DNA of 8,239 nucleotides, from NCBI GenBank assembly GCA_016712275.1, contig JADJRI010000084.1:1-8239 (forward strand). The letters run 5' to 3'. Of the stretch, positions 1-6,311 are shown piece by piece. The notes under the pieces were generated by a model. The model was not told the origin of the DNA. It did not search any database and saw nothing but the letters and a program-made list of their open reading frames with translations. How positions within the stretch are numbered: the first letter of the stretch is position 1; each line of letters opens with the position of its first letter. Source of the stretch: Planctomycetota bacterium. GTDB lineage: Bacteria; Planctomycetota; Phycisphaerae; UBA1845; UTPLA1. The position numbers and the translations under genes were made by a program.

Positions 1-23
1 TCTAATTGCCCAGTCAATAGTGA

Positions 24-639
24 TTAGTTTGAGTAATTTGTACGCAAGTCATCTACAGACAAGCCACATTCTGGACAGCGACCCGATTCATTTTGGTAAA
101 GGCAGTAACCGCATTGAGCCGCAGAGGTTTTGTTGAATAGACTTCAGGTTCTTATAGCGAACAAAATAAGTCCTTGCAACGACGATGGAAAGTGGCAATG
201 CAATTATCCAAACTGGAAATATCACGCTAAACTGAACACCATTTGTTGGTAATTCGTAAACGTATTCAGCTTTTGTTAACCAATCAGAACGATAGCCAGC
301 CGTCAAGTTCCTTATTCCAACCCACGGCAACTCGAGACCAAGTCTCGCTACGTAATACTTGTGAGATTTCTGTCGGCCAATATCAACCGTCTCAAAACCA
401 TGTGCTTTCAAGGGTGAAAACGGCCTGTGAACACTTGAATTAGTTTGAACCTTCCCATAAAATCGCAATGCGCCACAGAATAACCCTGCTGTCCAGTCAT
501 GGCCCGTATAAATCACCGATACATATGAGCTGACTAACCATACTGTAATCGTCATTAATAGTGCAATCGCGGCACGATGTCGGTTACCGCGTCTTAACAA
601 CATGCGCAAGTCCTCTACTCTTGCAATCTTGTAGTACAC
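24..639 (-). CDS. Small two-helix membrane protein with C-terminal zinc ribbon, one frameshift
   Basis: The first frame runs 639 to about 120. It has a membrane helix near residues 24-42 (AIALLMTITVWLVSSYVSV), a soluble middle of about 90 residues, and a second helix near residues 138-155 (IFPVWIIALPLSIVVA). That frame stops at 88, but the neighbouring frame carries on from about 120 to a stop at 24-26 with CGYCLYQNESGRCPECG, a clear four-cysteine zinc ribbon. Removing one base near 118-126 joins the two frames and gives CGQCGYC, restoring the first CxxC pair, so this is one gene with a one-base insertion. The start is either GTG at 639 or ATG at 603. ATG 603 has AGAGG eight bases upstream and is the better supported. 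Such short membrane proteins with a terminal zinc ribbon are, from memory, frequent in planctomycetes; no function is known to me. The gene is A+T-richer than those to its right. Confidence 0.75.
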
Positions 640-670
640 GAATTATCCCAAGTGCTAACAAATGAGAGTG

Positions 671-690
671 CTGCCATAGTGCTGTGGCAG
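671..690. repeat. Inverted repeat, 6-bp arms
   Basis: CTGCCA (671-676) and TGGCAG (685-690) are perfect reverse complements around an 8-base centre. It lies 30-50 bases upstream of the GTG start of the minus-strand membrane protein gene, so it could be an operator or a leader hairpin. It has no T tract on either side that would make it a terminator. Short repeats of this size can occur by chance. Confidence 0.4.
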
Positions 691-722
691 GACGACTATT
701 AGGGCGACGGCCGAGTCGTTGG

Positions 723-750
723 TTGTGTTGTAACAGTATGTGCAACACAA
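723..750. repeat. Inverted repeat, 8-bp arms, operator-like
   Basis: TTGTGTTG (723-730) and CAACACAA (743-750) are perfect reverse complements separated by 12 bases. No run of T follows on either strand, so a terminator role is unlikely. The position, about 85-110 bases upstream of the start of the minus-strand membrane protein gene, would suit a regulator-binding site. Its function is inferred only from shape and place. Confidence 0.45.
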
Positions 751-837
751 GCACACCCATCTGAAAAACTGTTTGCCCAAAATGTAGAAGTATTGAGTCT
801 CACTTTTCACACTTGTGGCACGGTAACCAATTACAAT

Positions 838-932
838 GGGGACAGAAAAAGTGTCAGGAAGAATATGCCACAATGATGCCACTACAGTCGAAACCAAAAA
901 AAGAACCAACCCAAAAAGGGGACATTCTGATC
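838..932. repeat. Two GGGGAC-type fragments resembling REP/RAYT-associated sequence
   Basis: GGGGACAGAAAAAGTGTCAGG begins at 838 and GGGGACATTCTGATC at 918. Both resemble, from memory, the short extragenic sequences found beside REP-associated tyrosine transposases (RAYT, IS200/IS605 relatives) in many bacteria. The first also has a small internal inverted pair, GACA/TGTC. No transposase gene is present, so this would be a remnant or a non-autonomous unit. The identification is weak. Confidence 0.3.
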
Positions 933-943
933 TCCCGCCCCCT

Positions 944-967
944 AAACAAACCGGGGTCCGGCCCCAG
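944..967 (-). terminator. Probable rho-independent terminator of the redoxin gene
   Basis: Read on the minus strand, CTGGGG (967-962) pairs with CCCCGG (956-951) across a 5-base CCGGA loop. The hairpin is followed directly by TTTGTTT (950-944). It lies about 60 bases after the stop of the gene ending at 1028, the expected place for its terminator. The stem has only six pairs, one of them T-G, and the T tract is interrupted, so the call is moderate. Confidence 0.45.
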
Positions 968-1027
968 GCTCACCCCGACGCCGAACCCCGATGTTTCTCA
1001 AGATAAAACCGGTCGATTCATCGCCCG

Positions 1028-2029
1028 TCAGTCGTCCTCGTCCGAGTCCTCATCGCCGCCCGATTCATCGTCGTCGTCGTGATCCGAATCGTCGGAATCG
1101 CCGTCGTCCGAATCCTCGTCATCCGCATCATCGGCCTTCTTGTCGCCGCCCGATTTCTTCGCCGCGTCCTTCATCGCGCCGATCTCCTCGCCCGCGAACT
1201 TGGCCGCCTTCGTCTCCGGATATTTCTTGATGATGCGATCGTAATACTCCACCGCATCGGCCGGGTCGCCATCCTGCGCCAAAGCCCGCGCCGCGCGCAG
1301 CAACTTGTCGGCCTCCCGCTCCGACTTGGCCATTTTGATCTTGGCCATGATGCTGCTGTTGCCCTTGATCTTCTTCAGCTTCCCCTTGGCCAGCTTGCCC
1401 TCTTTGGTCGAGCCATACTGCTTAGCCAGTTCCTCATAAGACTCGACGGCTCCTCCATATTTCTTTTTCTTGTAATACCCCTCGGCCTTCTTATACAGCG
1501 ACTTCGCCGAGCCCGTCATCAAGAAGCTCTTGCCCTTCGGCGGGCTGTCCTTGAGCAGCTTGTCCAGTTGAGCTTCGAGTTCGGTCGGATAGCCGGCCCA
1601 CACCACTTTCCCTTCGGGATCGACAAGGAAGGAGTGGGGGATGCCCTGAACGCCATATTGAGACCCGGCCCCCTCGGCGCCGGCCGCGACCACATAGGGC
1701 ATCCTGGTTGATTGCATGAACTTCGAGACCGTCTTTTCCGGCTCATCCGAAATTCCAAGCAGAATAACGCCCTTGTTCTTGTACTTGCCATGAAGTTCGG
1801 CCAGATGCGGAATGGTCTTCCGGCAGGGCGGGCACCACGTGGCCCAAAACTCGATGACAACAATCTGCCCCCGCAGATCGGACTGCTTGATTCCCTTCTT
1901 ACCCTTCGGAAGGTTGAACCACTTGTCCGCCGAAATGGGCGGGGCGATGTCACCGACCTTGACATCCGCGCACACATTTGCCGTAACCAAAGCAAGCAGG
2001 GAAAGCGATATCAAAATTCGATTGAGCAT
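1028..2029 (-). CDS. Exported TlpA/redoxin-type thiol-disulfide protein with TPR-like region and acidic tail
   Basis: An N-terminal signal peptide (hydrophobic core ILISLSLLALVTA, likely cleavage after VCA near residue 21) sends the protein out of the cytoplasm. Residues about 25-160 form a thioredoxin-fold redoxin domain of the TlpA/AhpC-TSA group. The catalytic pair is in WCPPC (Cys66, Cys69) and the cis-proline loop is GIPHSFLVDPEGK (Pro130). Such proteins reduce or exchange disulfides in the periplasm. Residues about 175-220 and 240-290 look like two TPR-type helical hairpins (AVESYEELAKQYG; DAVEYYDRIIKKYPE). The last 35 or so residues are almost only Asp, Glu, Ser and Gly. The start ATG at 2029 is preceded by AAGGAG, 11 bases away, which is a little far. 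The frame is intact, and a probable terminator follows at 944-967. The exact substrate is unknown. Confidence 0.9.
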   Translation of the reverse strand: MLNRILISLSLLALVTANVCADVKVGDIAPPISADKWFNLPKGKKGIKQSDLRGQIVVIEFWATWCPPCRKTIPHLAELHGKYKNKGVILLGISDEPEKTVSKFMQSTRMPYVVAAGAEGAGSQYGVQGIPHSFLVDPEGKVVWAGYPTELEAQLDKLLKDSPPKGKSFLMTGSAKSLYKKAEGYYKKKKYGGAVESYEELAKQYGSTKEGKLAKGKLKKIKGNSSIMAKIKMAKSEREADKLLRAARALAQDGDPADAVEYYDRIIKKYPETKAAKFAGEEIGAMKDAAKKSGGDKKADDADDEDSDDGDSDDSDHDDDDESGGDEDSDEDD

Positions 2030-2090
2030 AATTGCATTTTCTCCTTCAAGGGTGACATGGCCGTCGAATCAGGCCCAGGGGTTCCGGCCG

Positions 2091-2096
2091 TTTATA
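2091..2096 (-). promoter_or_regulatory. Possible -10 element for the redoxin gene
   Basis: TATAAA on the minus strand, preceded by GTG, lies about 60 bases upstream of the start at 2029 in an otherwise G+C-rich spacer. No good -35 hexamer is visible at the right distance, so this is only a candidate. Confidence 0.2.
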
Positions 2097-2314
2097 CACT
2101 CACCGGGCAGCGAGATCGCACTGGATGCACGATCGAGAATAGCGCTGCCTCGATGCGGCCTGCCTGGCACTGGCCCGTCCGGCATCTGCTGACACCATCA
2201 TATATGTCCACCGAAACGGTGGCAATGATTTTACAGTCGGCCGAACCATGAAAGATTCATGAAATGAACGCTTTGCACGGCCGCAAGCGGGTCCGGAACC
2301 CGGGCAATGTGGGG

Positions 2315-3520
2315 TCACCGTCGGCCGGTGTTCTTTTGCCGGGGGGTGGGGATGGGGGTGGGGGTGGGTGCTTTGGCGCTGCCGGCGGGGGGCTTGCGCC
2401 GCTTCTTGCCGGAGGTCTCGCCTTTCGGTGGGGCGGCGGGGGCCGCTGTTTCGATGAGCCCCTGTACCAACCGAACGGTCTCCTCAATGCGCTCGAGCGT
2501 GTCGCACAGTGCCAGCCGGGCCGCCTCGGCGCGGAGGATGTCCGGCCTCAAGAGTTCGCCGCTCGATGAAAGCTGAGCGTCGAGGCGCTGCAGTTCCTCC
2601 ATGCCGGCGCTTAGTTTCTGAATGATCTCCGTCTCGAATTCCGAAATCTCCCGGCGCGTTTCGACGGACGCTTCGCGCAGATCGGCCAGTCGCTGACTTT
2701 CGAGTATCGCTTCGGCAAGCAGGGCGGTCATCGAATCGGCGGCGCTGCGAAATTCATCCGCCGTCGGCCGGCCTGCATTTTCATCAGGAGATGAAATGTC
2801 TATCGGCACGGCCTTCGGTTCAATTGGTTCGGGTTCAACGGCCGCTGGTTCAATGGCCGCGATGGTGTGTGAAAGAAAGTCGTCGATTGCCGCATTGGTG
2901 ACACTCGATTCCAAACCGGGATCACTCACGGAGTCGGATTCTCTTTCCAGCAGGGCATCGAATTCCTGAATCGGAATCGACGGCTCATCGCAAGGTTCCA
3001 AGGTGGTTTCCTGGGAGGGGGGCTCCACGTCGGCCATCATGAGAGTTCTGTCGATTTCAATCCCACTGATCTCGTCTGTTGTTGCTGAACGAAGGCCGGC
3101 AATCTCATCGCTGAGATTGGCCACATCCCGCGCAAGCTGCAAGACCGTCTGCTCCAGTTCGACGTGTCGCCGCCGACGCGCCTTCAGATGAATGAGAACG
3201 CCCCGAATGAACGCGACATCATCCGTTTCCGCTTTCGCCGGCAACCTTGCTTTCGGCAGGCGCATTCGAAGCGATGCCGCAAGGTCCCGGCAAAATTCGC
3301 GCACGGTGGGTCCGGTATCGACCTCATGAACTTTGCTTGACTGGGTCTCGAGGTTTTCGAGCCGTCGCAAGACACTCCGCCGGGTCCCCACCAAAACAAT
3401 CACAACAATTCCGATCGCCATCACCGGCGCAATTGTCCCGATGACTGCGATCCAAAAATCGGCGCTGGTCCGATTGACCAGGCCGGCGAGTTCTTCCATG
3501 ACAAAATCGACCGAAGGCAT
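2315..3520 (-). CDS. Membrane-anchored coiled-coil protein of unknown function
   Basis: I do not recognise this 401-residue protein. It has a short N-terminal segment and one membrane helix at about residues 23-45 (FWIAVIGTIAPVMAIGIVVI). A basic, probably cytoplasmic, stretch with arginines (RRSVLRRLENLE) follows. Helical coiled-coil segments lie near residues 118-146 (HVELEQTVLQLARDVANL) and 255-358. Between them is an acidic, proline-containing linker (about 165-250, with EPAAVEPEPIEPKAVP). The C-terminus (363-401) is basic and proline-rich (GKKRRKPP, then TPTPIPTP). The layout is that of a bitopic structural or scaffold protein. The start ATG at 3520 lacks a clear ribosome site, and ATG at 3499 (residue 8) is an alternative. 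It is followed on the same strand by the redoxin gene after 285 bases, so the two need not share a transcript. Confidence 0.8.
   Translation of the reverse strand: MPSVDFVMEELAGLVNRTSADFWIAVIGTIAPVMAIGIVVIVLVGTRRSVLRRLENLETQSSKVHEVDTGPTVREFCRDLAASLRMRLPKARLPAKAETDDVAFIRGVLIHLKARRRRHVELEQTVLQLARDVANLSDEIAGLRSATTDEISGIEIDRTLMMADVEPPSQETTLEPCDEPSIPIQEFDALLERESDSVSDPGLESSVTNAAIDDFLSHTIAAIEPAAVEPEPIEPKAVPIDISSPDENAGRPTADEFRSAADSMTALLAEAILESQRLADLREASVETRREISEFETEIIQKLSAGMEELQRLDAQLSSSGELLRPDILRAEAARLALCDTLERIEETVRLVQGLIETAAPAAPPKGETSGKKRRKPPAGSAKAPTPTPIPTPRQKNTGRR
2341..2369 (+). other. G-run cluster, potential G-quadruplex
   Basis: Five runs of three or more G separated by one or two bases lie on the plus strand. 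This is the template strand of the 3' end of the coiled-coil gene, where the opposite strand encodes a Thr-Pro repeat (TPTPIPTP). The sequence meets the usual pattern for an intramolecular G-quadruplex. It may simply reflect the Thr-Pro codons. Confidence 0.5.
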
Positions 3521-3756
3521 GTCGCCATTATCGTCCGACCTGAAGCGTCGAATCTGTTATCACCGGCGACTTTTTGTCGGGCAGAAAGCAACAGATGACC
3601 GTGAACAAACTCGTTGTTCCCTCATAGGATTTGCGGCTTGGTTCCAGACGGGCGTGATGCAAACGAAGCGTTTGAAGCCGACAGTCTCAACTGAACCCGA
3701 ATGAGAAAACGAATCCCTGTTTCAATCCCCCTAGTTGACGTCCTATAAGGCATCTT
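3521..3756. other. Divergent intergenic region
   Basis: This spacer lies between the leftward coiled-coil gene and the rightward pair at 3757-4305. It must carry promoters for both directions. TTGACG at 3735-3740 is a good -35 match on the plus strand, but the TATGTT at 3756-3761 is only 15 bases further on and overlaps the candidate start at 3757, so I do not call a promoter. No coding region or RNA gene is evident. Confidence 0.4.
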
Positions 3757-3879
3757 ATGTTGCGTTCGATGGGGGAGTTGAAGGAATTCTTATTTCAAAG
3801 GCTCCGCCTTTCGCTCGCCGATAATGAGCGTAAGATGGTGTCGGCCGTTGTGTTACGTCGCCGACGACAGGCCCTGTGA
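3757..3879 (+). CDS. Possible 39-residue basic ORF upstream of the macro-domain gene
   Basis: ATG at 3757 is preceded by TAAGG at a 6-base spacing, a fair ribosome site. It opens a frame to a TGA at 3877-3879. The product starts MLRSMGELKEFLFQRLRL and ends in an arginine-rich VVLRRRQAL; it could form one basic amphipathic helix. The stop lies 12 bases before the macro-domain start and is in the same frame, so the two would be translated in tandem. This would help explain the poor ribosome site of the second gene. I know of no family for it. It could also be a leader peptide or a chance frame. Confidence 0.35.
   Translation: MLRSMGELKEFLFQRLRLSLADNERKMVSAVVLRRRRQAL
3797..3830. repeat. Two adjacent inverted repeats
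   Basis: AAAGGC-TCC-GCCTTT (3797-3811) is followed at once by CGCTC-(9 bases)-GAGCG (3812-3830). Both arm pairs are perfect. Together they could form two consecutive hairpins in the transcript that leads into the macro-domain gene, or a protein-binding site. They lie inside the possible 39-residue ORF. Confidence 0.35.
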
Positions 3880-3891
3880 GTTGAGACCCGA

Positions 3892-4305
3892 ATGCTCGAA
3901 AAGGACTGCAATATTTGGATTGAGTCTGCCGACTTTCGGTGCATCCCGACGACAGGCGCCACGACTCCGGATGGCGTTGCGATCATGGATTTCGGCGTTG
4001 CCGCCGAGGCCGTCAGAAAATTCGCCGGAATCGATATCGACCTCGGCCACCTCATCAAATCGCGCGGCAATCATGTTCACCAGATTCGGCCGGGCGTCTT
4101 GTCATTTCCGGTGCAGCAATACGCCTGGTCAGGGCCGAACCTCCAGATTATTGAGCGTAGCGCCAAGCAACTGGCCGCCATCGTGGGGCCTTCGAAAACC
4201 CTGTTGCCGCGCCCCGGTTGTGCGCCCGGCCAGCTCAATTGGGAGGATGTCAAGAAAGTCCTCGAATTCCTTCCGGACACCGTACTAGCGATTCGCCACC
4301 TCTAA
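3892..4305 (+). CDS. Macro-domain-like protein (ADP-ribose-binding type)
   Basis: This 137-residue protein has the order of motifs I associate with a small bacterial and phage branch of macro-domain proteins. They are an early IPTTGATTPDGVAIMDFGVAAEA segment (about residues 18-40; nucleotide loop region), then SRGNHVH (58-63), SFPVQQYAW (71-79), an IERSAKQL helix (87-94), and LPRPGC with a following glycine loop and LNWEDV (105-120). Macro domains bind ADP-ribose or related nucleotides and some remove ADP-ribose from targets; whether this one is catalytic cannot be told. An in-frame TGA at 3877 bars a longer start, and ATG 3892 has only a weak ribosome site. The gene is intact. It is convergent with the sheath gene, with only 23 bases between the two stops. 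Family assignment is from remembered motif resemblance. Confidence 0.7.
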   Translation: MLEKDCNIWIESADFRCIPTTGATTPDGVAIMDFGVAAEAVRKFAGIDIDLGHLIKSRGNHVHQIRPGVLSFPVQQYAWSGPNLQIIERSAKQLAAIVGPSKTLLPRPGCAPGQLNWEDVKKVLEFLPDTVLAIRHL

Positions 4306-4328
4306 GATCCAAACGCAACCCATTCCAA

Positions 4329-6145
4329 TTATTTTGAGATTTTGAAACCCAAGACCACCGGAATGCCTGCCGGGACGATATTCGGCGGCGGGGTTGTTGT
4401 GACGGCCAGTTCGATTGCCGACGGATCGCCTTCGGCCGGTCGGGTTTGGACATTGATGGCCGTGGCCGACTGGGCCTCGTCGAGCTGAAGCCATGCGCAC
4501 ATTTTCGGTCACGATACGGGTCACATCGTCCTCGGATTTGCCCGTCAACTGGGGTTTCAAATCGAACAGGAGCGTGGAAAGCCGAGCCGCGAAGAGTTGA
4601 TACGGCAGGCTGATTTCCAGCATGCCGTTCATGTCAACCACCGGCGGCCTTGCGGCGCTAATTCCATTCCAGACATGCACGGCATCCTGATCTTTGATTC
4701 CGACCACGGCATTGAGACCGGCGGCGGCCAACTCTTCAATTTTGGATTGAATCATCTGTGTGTCGGACGGACCGTACTGTTTCTTGCCGTCCTTGCCCCC
4801 CATCGCCGTTGTGAAACCGTCGACCTGACCGCGGACGTAGCCGGCCATGGATGAAGGCCAACCTGTCTCGCCCACGCTACTGGCGATGGCCAGGGCCGCG
4901 GCGAAAACGCCTTCGGCCCACAAGAATGATGACTCCAGTGTGACATCTTCCTTGAAGTTGTATTCCAGGTCCTTCGTTTCGCTGCGGCCGTGCGGCTGTC
5001 GCAAAAGGCCCCTGCCAAACACCACACCGAGCAAACGCGCATAGGATTGATCTCGCAACGATTTCCATTTCGCGAATTGCCACTGGTCGAACATGCTGAC
5101 CAACGCGGGGAGCGTCGGAACCTGCCAGGCGTGTTTCACGCCGAAGAAGCCGGCCGAAGCGGGCGCGAGCATCACACATGGAATGCTTGCGGCATGCTGT
5201 GCCAATTCGTCGAGCAACTCCATGTCGGCGGCGATGCTGCCGAACGGCGATGCGATCACGATGAGGTCCGGCGCATCGGCGCTTCGTCGAAAAAGATCAA
5301 TCAGAAGCGATGCGAAACGGGCGATCAACTCCGATCGCTTTGCATGCAGAAGCTGGAGTCGAACGCCTTTTCGGAAATCCACCCGTTTGACGAGAAAAGG
5401 CGAGCGAGCCGCCAAATGGACTCGGTTTGCTGGACATCGGGCAAATGCAAAACCGCATTGAGCCAACTCGATACGATTCGATCGACTTCACCCAACGTTC
5501 TGCGAATGGCCATCGCCTCTTCCGACGGAATGTTGCCGGCCCCCGCCGCCGATGCCACCGCCGCGCCTATCGCGGACTTTGGTGCGTTGCCAGATGGTGC
5601 CGCCCCGCCGTCACCCAGATCCAGGCCCGACAGCACCTTGTCAAGCGTTCCGGGATCGACCGGCTTTGCCGGCGATGCGGGCTTCAATGAGTCGGCTAGC
5701 CAGGCAAGCGATGAATCGCTTGAAATCGCATCGCCCACGCCCTGAGTCAGTTGAGCGGCCGTCATTTTGCCCAACAATCTGGCAACCAGTTTCTCGCGTA
5801 CTTCCAAAAGGCCGGCGGCCGCGCCGATTTGCATGGCAATGACAGCGGGATCGAAATCTTTGATGGACGAGAACCTTAGATTGGCCTCGGCCAATTTGTT
5901 TCCGGCCGCGATGGGATCGGTGAACGAAAGGACAGCGACGGGCGCGCTTCTCGCATGACCTCGTCAAAATTCGTGCCGTTTATTTCAACGACTTTGTTGG
6001 CGAGGCCATCCGAGACACCGCCCTTTTCGCCGCCGGCATAGTCTCCGACAATGAGAATTCGATACGGCTTGCCGGCCGCAAGGGCGAGGCCGCCGCCATC
6101 CGGAAATTCAACCTGTAGATCGTTGTTGTTTGATGCATCGGTCAT
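4329..6145 (-). CDS. Fused TssB-TssC contractile sheath protein of a type VI secretion system, three frameshifts
   Basis: The gene starts at ATG 6145 with AGGA at 8 bases. It ends at TAA 4329-4331. About 605 residues are spread over three frames, joined near 5935, 5395 and 4480. The N-terminal part is TssB (VipA)-like: YRILIVGDYAGG, VVEINGTNFDEVM, then LRFSSIKDFDPAVIAMQ and LLEVREKLVARL. An Ala/Pro/Gly-rich linker follows. The rest is TssC (VipB)-like: LNAVLHLPDVQQTESIWRLARLF, VKRVDFRKGVRLQLL, KWKSLRDQSYARLLGVVFGRGLLRQPHG (the family's R..DARYVGL..PR.L.R.PYG), FLWAEGVFAAALAIASSV, TGWPSSMAGYVRGQVDGF and LPYQLFAARLSTLLFDL. The last 50 or so residues end in GIPVVLGFKISK. TssB and TssC form the cytoplasmic contractile sheath. 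Two breaks would be healed by adding one T to a T run; the third by removing one base. So the breaks may be sequencing errors rather than decay. Confidence 0.85.
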
Positions 6146-6155
6146 GATTTGATTC

Positions 6156-6311
6156 CTATTTTTCGAAACCTGTCACGTCCAAGATTCTAATGAATTTCCG
6201 CGCAGGTGGCCACCCGGTTTCAATCGTGGTTGCTGGTGTCGTTTGATGCAAGAAGACAACCGAAGGCGGCTGTGCCCCATCCGACGATTCCCGTACCCGA
6301 CTAGGAATCAT
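6156..6311 (-). CDS. Possible 51-residue ORF between the 180-residue gene and the sheath gene
   Basis: ATG at 6311 overlaps the end of the preceding gene (stop at 6301-6303). The frame runs to TAG at 6156-6158, which overlaps the AGGA ribosome site of the sheath gene. This tight packing is typical of operon genes. The product ends with PPARKFIRILDVTGFEK, which has an alternating hydrophobic pattern. It has no clear ribosome site. Alternatively this frame is the true C-terminus of the 180-residue protein and a frameshift near 6305-6320 separates them; such breaks occur elsewhere in this operon. No family is recognised. Confidence 0.35.
   Translation of the reverse strand: MIPSRVRESSDGAQPPSVVFLHQTTPATTIETGWPPARKFIRILDVTGFEK

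Larger units (their letters stand above)
640..1027. other. Gene-poor spacer with inverted repeats and REP-like fragments
   Basis: I see no convincing gene here. The open frames on both strands are short, cysteine-rich or proline-rich without family resemblance, and lack ribosome sites. The stretch holds two inverted repeats (671-690 and 723-750), two GGGGAC-containing fragments (838-860 and 918-932) and a probable terminator for the leftward gene ending at 1028. Base composition changes inside it, from A+T-richer on the left to C-rich from about 930 onward. Confidence 0.6.

Noticed and set aside
655..909. An 84-residue minus-strand frame with a hydrophobic start
   Set aside because: No ribosome site and no family resemblance. 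It also spans the two inverted repeats and the first GGGGAC fragment, so it reads as non-coding spacer.
813..1082. An 89-residue plus-strand frame rich in Lys, Pro and Ser
   Set aside because: It runs through the REP-like fragments, the terminator and into the antisense of the redoxin tail, so its composition is explained by those features.
1040..1130. TCG-type trinucleotide repeats suggesting a CRISPR or microsatellite
   Set aside because: The pattern is irregular, has no spacers, and is simply the codons of the Asp/Ser-rich protein tail.
1079..1711. A 210-residue open frame on the plus strand opposite the redoxin gene
   Set aside because: It is antisense to a gene with clear catalytic motifs, and its Leu/Arg/Ile-rich product is typical of a shadow frame in G+C-rich DNA.
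2230..2314. CGGGT...ACCCG hairpin after the coiled-coil gene as a terminator
   Set aside because: Only five pairs, and no T tract follows on the minus strand.
4990..5745. A 251-residue plus-strand frame
   Set aside because: It is antisense to the sheath gene, whose TssC motifs are unmistakable on the other strand.
4329..6145. Programmed frameshifting as the reason for the split sheath gene
   Set aside because: Three breaks in two different directions within conserved domains, with no slippery heptamer and downstream structure evident; indels are the simpler explanation.
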